Position numbers and translations under genes: made by a program. DNA of 10,985 bases from Veillonella sp. GTDB lineage: Bacteria; Bacillota_C; Negativicutes; Veillonellales; Veillonellaceae. The notes beneath the pieces are model-generated. The model saw only the letters and a program-made list of their open reading frames with translations. It had not been told where the DNA came from and did no database searches. Each line of letters begins with the position of its first letter. Position 1 is the first letter of the stretch. The stretch spans positions 1 through 10,985 of the forward strand of contig JAGZGB010000060.1 of assembly GCA_018367495.1 (NCBI GenBank), read 5' to 3'. This document shows, piece by piece, positions 10,164 to 10,985 of the stretch.

Positions 10164-10263
10164 ATCTGGTGGAATATGTTGAAAGGAGAAAAGAGAAAAA
10201 TAAAAGAATAGAGTTTTTGGGATAGTTGTACTTATAATATGAAATAATGGGCTCATTTTCTTG

Positions 10264-10277
10264 AATTCTATAGAATT
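10264..10277. promoter_or_regulatory. Perfect 14-bp palindrome, possible operator
   Basis: AATTCTATAGAATT is its own reverse complement. It lies 47 bases before the ATG of the 38-codon ORF and includes TAGAAT, a -10-like hexamer, though no matching -35 is visible. The size and position would suit a dimeric repressor such as a MarR-type protein controlling a transporter gene. That is inference: AT-rich DNA produces such palindromes by chance. Confidence 0.3.
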
Positions 10278-10284
10278 AAGGCGT
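10273..10284. repeat. 12-bp direct repeat, copy 1
   Basis: GAATTAAGGCGT occurs here and again, exactly, at 10645-10656, 372 bases apart in the same orientation. Copy 1 overlaps the right half of the 14-bp palindrome. The flanks beyond the 12 bases differ. Confidence 0.5.
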
Positions 10285-10324
10285 GCAATAGCGAAGTAAC
10301 ACAAAATCAATGGGGGCTAGATAG

Positions 10325-10441
10325 ATGGGCTCAAATCGGTTATGGAGCCCGGCTTTTATTAATTACGGTATTAGCAGTGGCATATTATATATGACTCATT
10401 ATGTATTTATCATGTATGGATTAAAAGATATACTCCATTAG
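10325..10441 (+). pseudogene. 38-codon ORF, possible remnant of an MFS transporter 5' end
   Basis: ATG 10325 is preceded at eight bases by GGGGG (10312-10316) and directly by an in-frame TAG, so the start is well defined. The product begins MGSNRLWSPAFINYGISSGI and continues LYMTHYVFIMYGLKDILH to TAG 10439. It has one hydrophobic helix (about 10-32). The LWSPAFINYG start followed at once by a helix resembles the first transmembrane segment of major facilitator transporters; this is from memory, with no alignment. Past about residue 30 the resemblance stops. I read it as a gene whose body was deleted, leaving the start, with the terminator-like repeat at 10505-10546 possibly its original end. 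The alternative is a genuine small single-span membrane protein. Confidence 0.4.
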
Positions 10442-10504
10442 AAATATAGTTATATAGGAATTTTATTGGTAAAAATTTCCCTTCGTAGATTTAGATAAAA
10501 CCAT

Positions 10505-10549
10505 AAATCCTTATAGGATACTTTTGAAAGTATCCTATAAGGATTTTTT
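10505..10549 (+). terminator. Long perfect inverted repeat with T-run (terminator-like)
   Basis: Two 20-base arms (10505-10524 and 10527-10546) are exact reverse complements with only TG between them. A six-T run (10544-10549) closes the right side. A hairpin with the central bases unpaired would make a stable though AT-rich terminator. It would protect the downstream rRNA-type promoters from read-through and could have ended the remnant gene before it. Each arm also contains its own small dyad, ATCCT/AGGAT, around a three-base centre, so a branched four-pentamer structure is possible. On the minus strand the T-run is weak. Confidence 0.7.
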
Positions 10550-10644
10550 AGCTTTAGTAGTAATTAGCGAAAGTTAGTTAAAAATAAAATGAACTAAAGT
10601 AATTGAAAAAAGATGTTATACAATTAAAAGTCTGAATTAATAAG

Positions 10645-10656
10645 GAATTAAGGCGT
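10645..10656. repeat. 12-bp direct repeat, copy 2
   Basis: This is the second exact copy of GAATTAAGGCGT (copy 1 at 10273-10284). It lies about 60 bases before the first rRNA-type promoter and just ahead of an ATGATG that opens only a 13-codon frame (10661-10702). Confidence 0.5.
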
Positions 10657-10714
10657 AGTTATGATGAAATGTGGTGAAATTAAAATGAAGTTGCAAAAAT
10701 AAGGCTTTTATATG

Positions 10715-10742
10715 TTGACGATTATTTTATTTGTGCTATACT
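10715..10742 (+). promoter_or_regulatory. rRNA-operon-type promoter P1
   Basis: TTGACG (10715-10720, five of six consensus matches) and TATACT (10737-10742, five of six) are separated by 16 bp, with an extended -10 TG (TGC before TATACT). Expected transcription start is near 10749. It lies about 100 bases upstream of a second, similar promoter, the tandem arrangement typical of rRNA operons. Confidence 0.8.
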
Positions 10743-10778
10743 TATACAAGTCGTTAGGACACAGCACAAACGATGAGT

Positions 10779-10841
10779 ACAAAAAACTTATGAAAAAAGT
10801 TTTAAAAAGTGCTTGACGTAATGAGCTGAACTTGATAGAAT
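10779..10841 (+). promoter_or_regulatory. rRNA-operon-type promoter P2 with upstream A-tracts
   Basis: TTGACG (10813-10818) and TAGAAT (10836-10841) are separated by the optimal 17 bp, again with a TG one base before the -10. The 33 bases upstream (10779-10811) consist of phased A- and T-tracts (ACAAAAAAC, GAAAAAAG, TTTTAAAAAG), as expected of an UP element that binds the RNA polymerase alpha subunits. Expected start is near 10848. Both promoters share the same -35 hexamer, suggesting joint control of one very strong transcription unit. Confidence 0.87.
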
Positions 10842-10851
10842 AATCAAGTCG

Positions 10852-10892
10852 CCAGTTGATGAAACACTTCGAAAGAAGGTAGTGGAAACTGG
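10852..10892 (+). other. Leader stem-loop with GAAA tetraloop
   Basis: CCAGTT (10852-10857) pairs with AACTGG (10887-10892). Inside, CTTC (10867-10870) and GAAG (10875-10878) close a GAAA tetraloop, and CAC/GTG (10865-10867, 10882-10884) offer an alternative pairing. Its place between the P2 start and the boxA-like motif fits a structured rRNA leader. Confidence 0.55.
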
Positions 10893-10896
10893 TACA

Positions 10897-10916
10897 GATC
10901 TTTGAAAACTGAACAA
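10897..10916 (+). promoter_or_regulatory. boxA-like antitermination element
   Basis: GATCTTTGAAAACTGAACAA resembles the boxA core (TGCTCTTTA) plus the conserved TTTGAAAACT stretch found in Firmicutes rRNA leaders, where NusB-S10 binds the RNA to suppress Rho-dependent termination. The core matches imperfectly at its first bases. Confidence 0.6.
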
Positions 10917-10926
10917 TGATAGGTAA

Positions 10927-10942
10927 TCAATCATATGATTGA
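10927..10942. repeat. Perfect 16-bp palindrome in the leader
   Basis: TCAATCATATGATTGA is its own reverse complement. As RNA it would form a short hairpin only after opening its centre. It may be part of the 16S precursor processing region. Confidence 0.6.
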
Positions 10943-10959
10943 ACATATGCCAGAGTGCG

Positions 10960-10980
10960 GGTTTTGACAAAGTCAAAACC
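10960..10980 (+). other. Nine-bp hairpin just before the presumed 16S gene
   Basis: GGTTTTGAC (10960-10968) pairs perfectly with GTCAAAACC (10972-10980) across an AAA loop. There is no T-run within the window (AACCA follows), so it does not look like a terminator. A local stem close to the mature 16S 5' end is plausible as a processing or folding element. Confidence 0.7.
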
Positions 10981-10985
10981 AACCA

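Larger units (their letters stand above)
10088..10985. other. Gene-poor stretch between secF and the presumed rRNA operon
   Basis: About 900 AT-rich bases contain no ORF of normal size that I can defend on either strand. What can be supported in it is listed separately: the secF terminator, a short palindrome, a 38-codon ORF, a long inverted repeat with T-run, a 12-bp direct repeat, two promoters and a structured leader. Longer open frames on the minus strand here (for example 10041-10310 and 10788-10982) lack any recognisable protein character and overlap these signals. I see nothing specific in 10551-10640. Confidence 0.7.
10848..10985 (+). other. Leader of a presumed rRNA operon (16S gene just beyond the window)
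   Basis: The segment downstream of P2 has no start codon with a Shine-Dalgarno site and is rich in stem-loops. It contains GATCTTTGAAAACTGAACAA (10897-10916), very like the sequence that precedes 16S genes in many Firmicutes and including a boxA-like element for Nus-factor antitermination. The mature 16S 5' end (GAGTTTGATC-type start) is not reached, so the rRNA gene is inferred from promoter strength, tandem layout and this motif. The tandem promoters could in principle drive another stable RNA. Confidence 0.78.

Noticed and set aside
10041..10310. 89-codon open frame on the minus strand after secF
   Set aside because: It overlaps the secF 3' end and runs through the operon terminator hairpin; the translation has no domain-like features and no ribosome site was apparent.
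10456..10480. Imperfect inverted repeat GGAATTTT...AAAAATTTCC
   Set aside because: It needs bulges, is AT-rich and has no T-run; not distinguishable from chance.
10661..10702. 13-codon ORF starting ATGATG before P1
   Set aside because: Too short, only a weak AAGG upstream, and no recognisable peptide; not supportable as a gene.
10788..10982. 64-codon minus-strand frame at the right edge
   Set aside because: It is antisense to promoter P2 and the leader, and its sequence is explained by those elements.

Overview
The window looks like a low-GC chromosomal segment from a Negativicutes bacterium, most likely Veillonella or a close relative. That is inferred from the gene order (yebC, ruvC, ruvA, ruvB, a SpoIID/LytB-type gene, queA, tgt, yajC, a folate cyclo-ligase gene, secD, secF), strong Firmicutes-type Shine-Dalgarno sites, and an rRNA-type leader at the right edge containing a CTTTGAAAACTGAACAA motif. 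No database search was possible, so the genus is a judgement.

Layout. Positions 2-139 are the C-terminal tail of an unidentified protein whose stop codon lies inside the Shine-Dalgarno sequence of yebC (149-883). A hairpin-plus-T-run terminator (893-920) closes that unit. A new extended -10 promoter (about 999-1027) starts a long, tightly packed plus-strand operon: ruvC (GTG start), ruvA, ruvB, a secreted SpoIID-like protein, queA, tgt, yajC, 5-formyltetrahydrofolate cyclo-ligase, secD (TTG start) and secF. Most junctions are overlaps of 1-4 bases or gaps of 2-21 bases. The only larger gap (73 bases before yajC) has a possible internal promoter. A good terminator (10127-10163) ends the operon after secF.

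The genes fall into functional groups: Holliday-junction branch migration and resolution (RuvABC), two steps of queuosine tRNA modification (Tgt, QueA), the accessory Sec translocon (YajC-SecD-SecF), one-carbon folate salvage, cell-wall processing (SpoIID-like), and a YebC/TACO1 factor. Most are housekeeping, and no new defence or mobile system is visible.

From 10164 to the end there is no normal-sized gene. The stretch holds a 38-codon ORF that resembles the first transmembrane helix of an MFS transporter, with its own Shine-Dalgarno site and a nearby perfect 14-bp palindrome. Downstream are a 20-bp-arm inverted repeat with a T-run, a 12-bp direct repeat flanking the area, and then two tandem strong promoters and a structured leader. 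The leader very probably belongs to a 16S-23S-5S rRNA operon whose 16S gene begins just past the window. The observations most worth a second look are the Asp-to-Glu change at the likely SecF proton-relay position, the long acid-free basic linker of the SpoIID-like protein, and the apparent gene remnant between its preserved ends.
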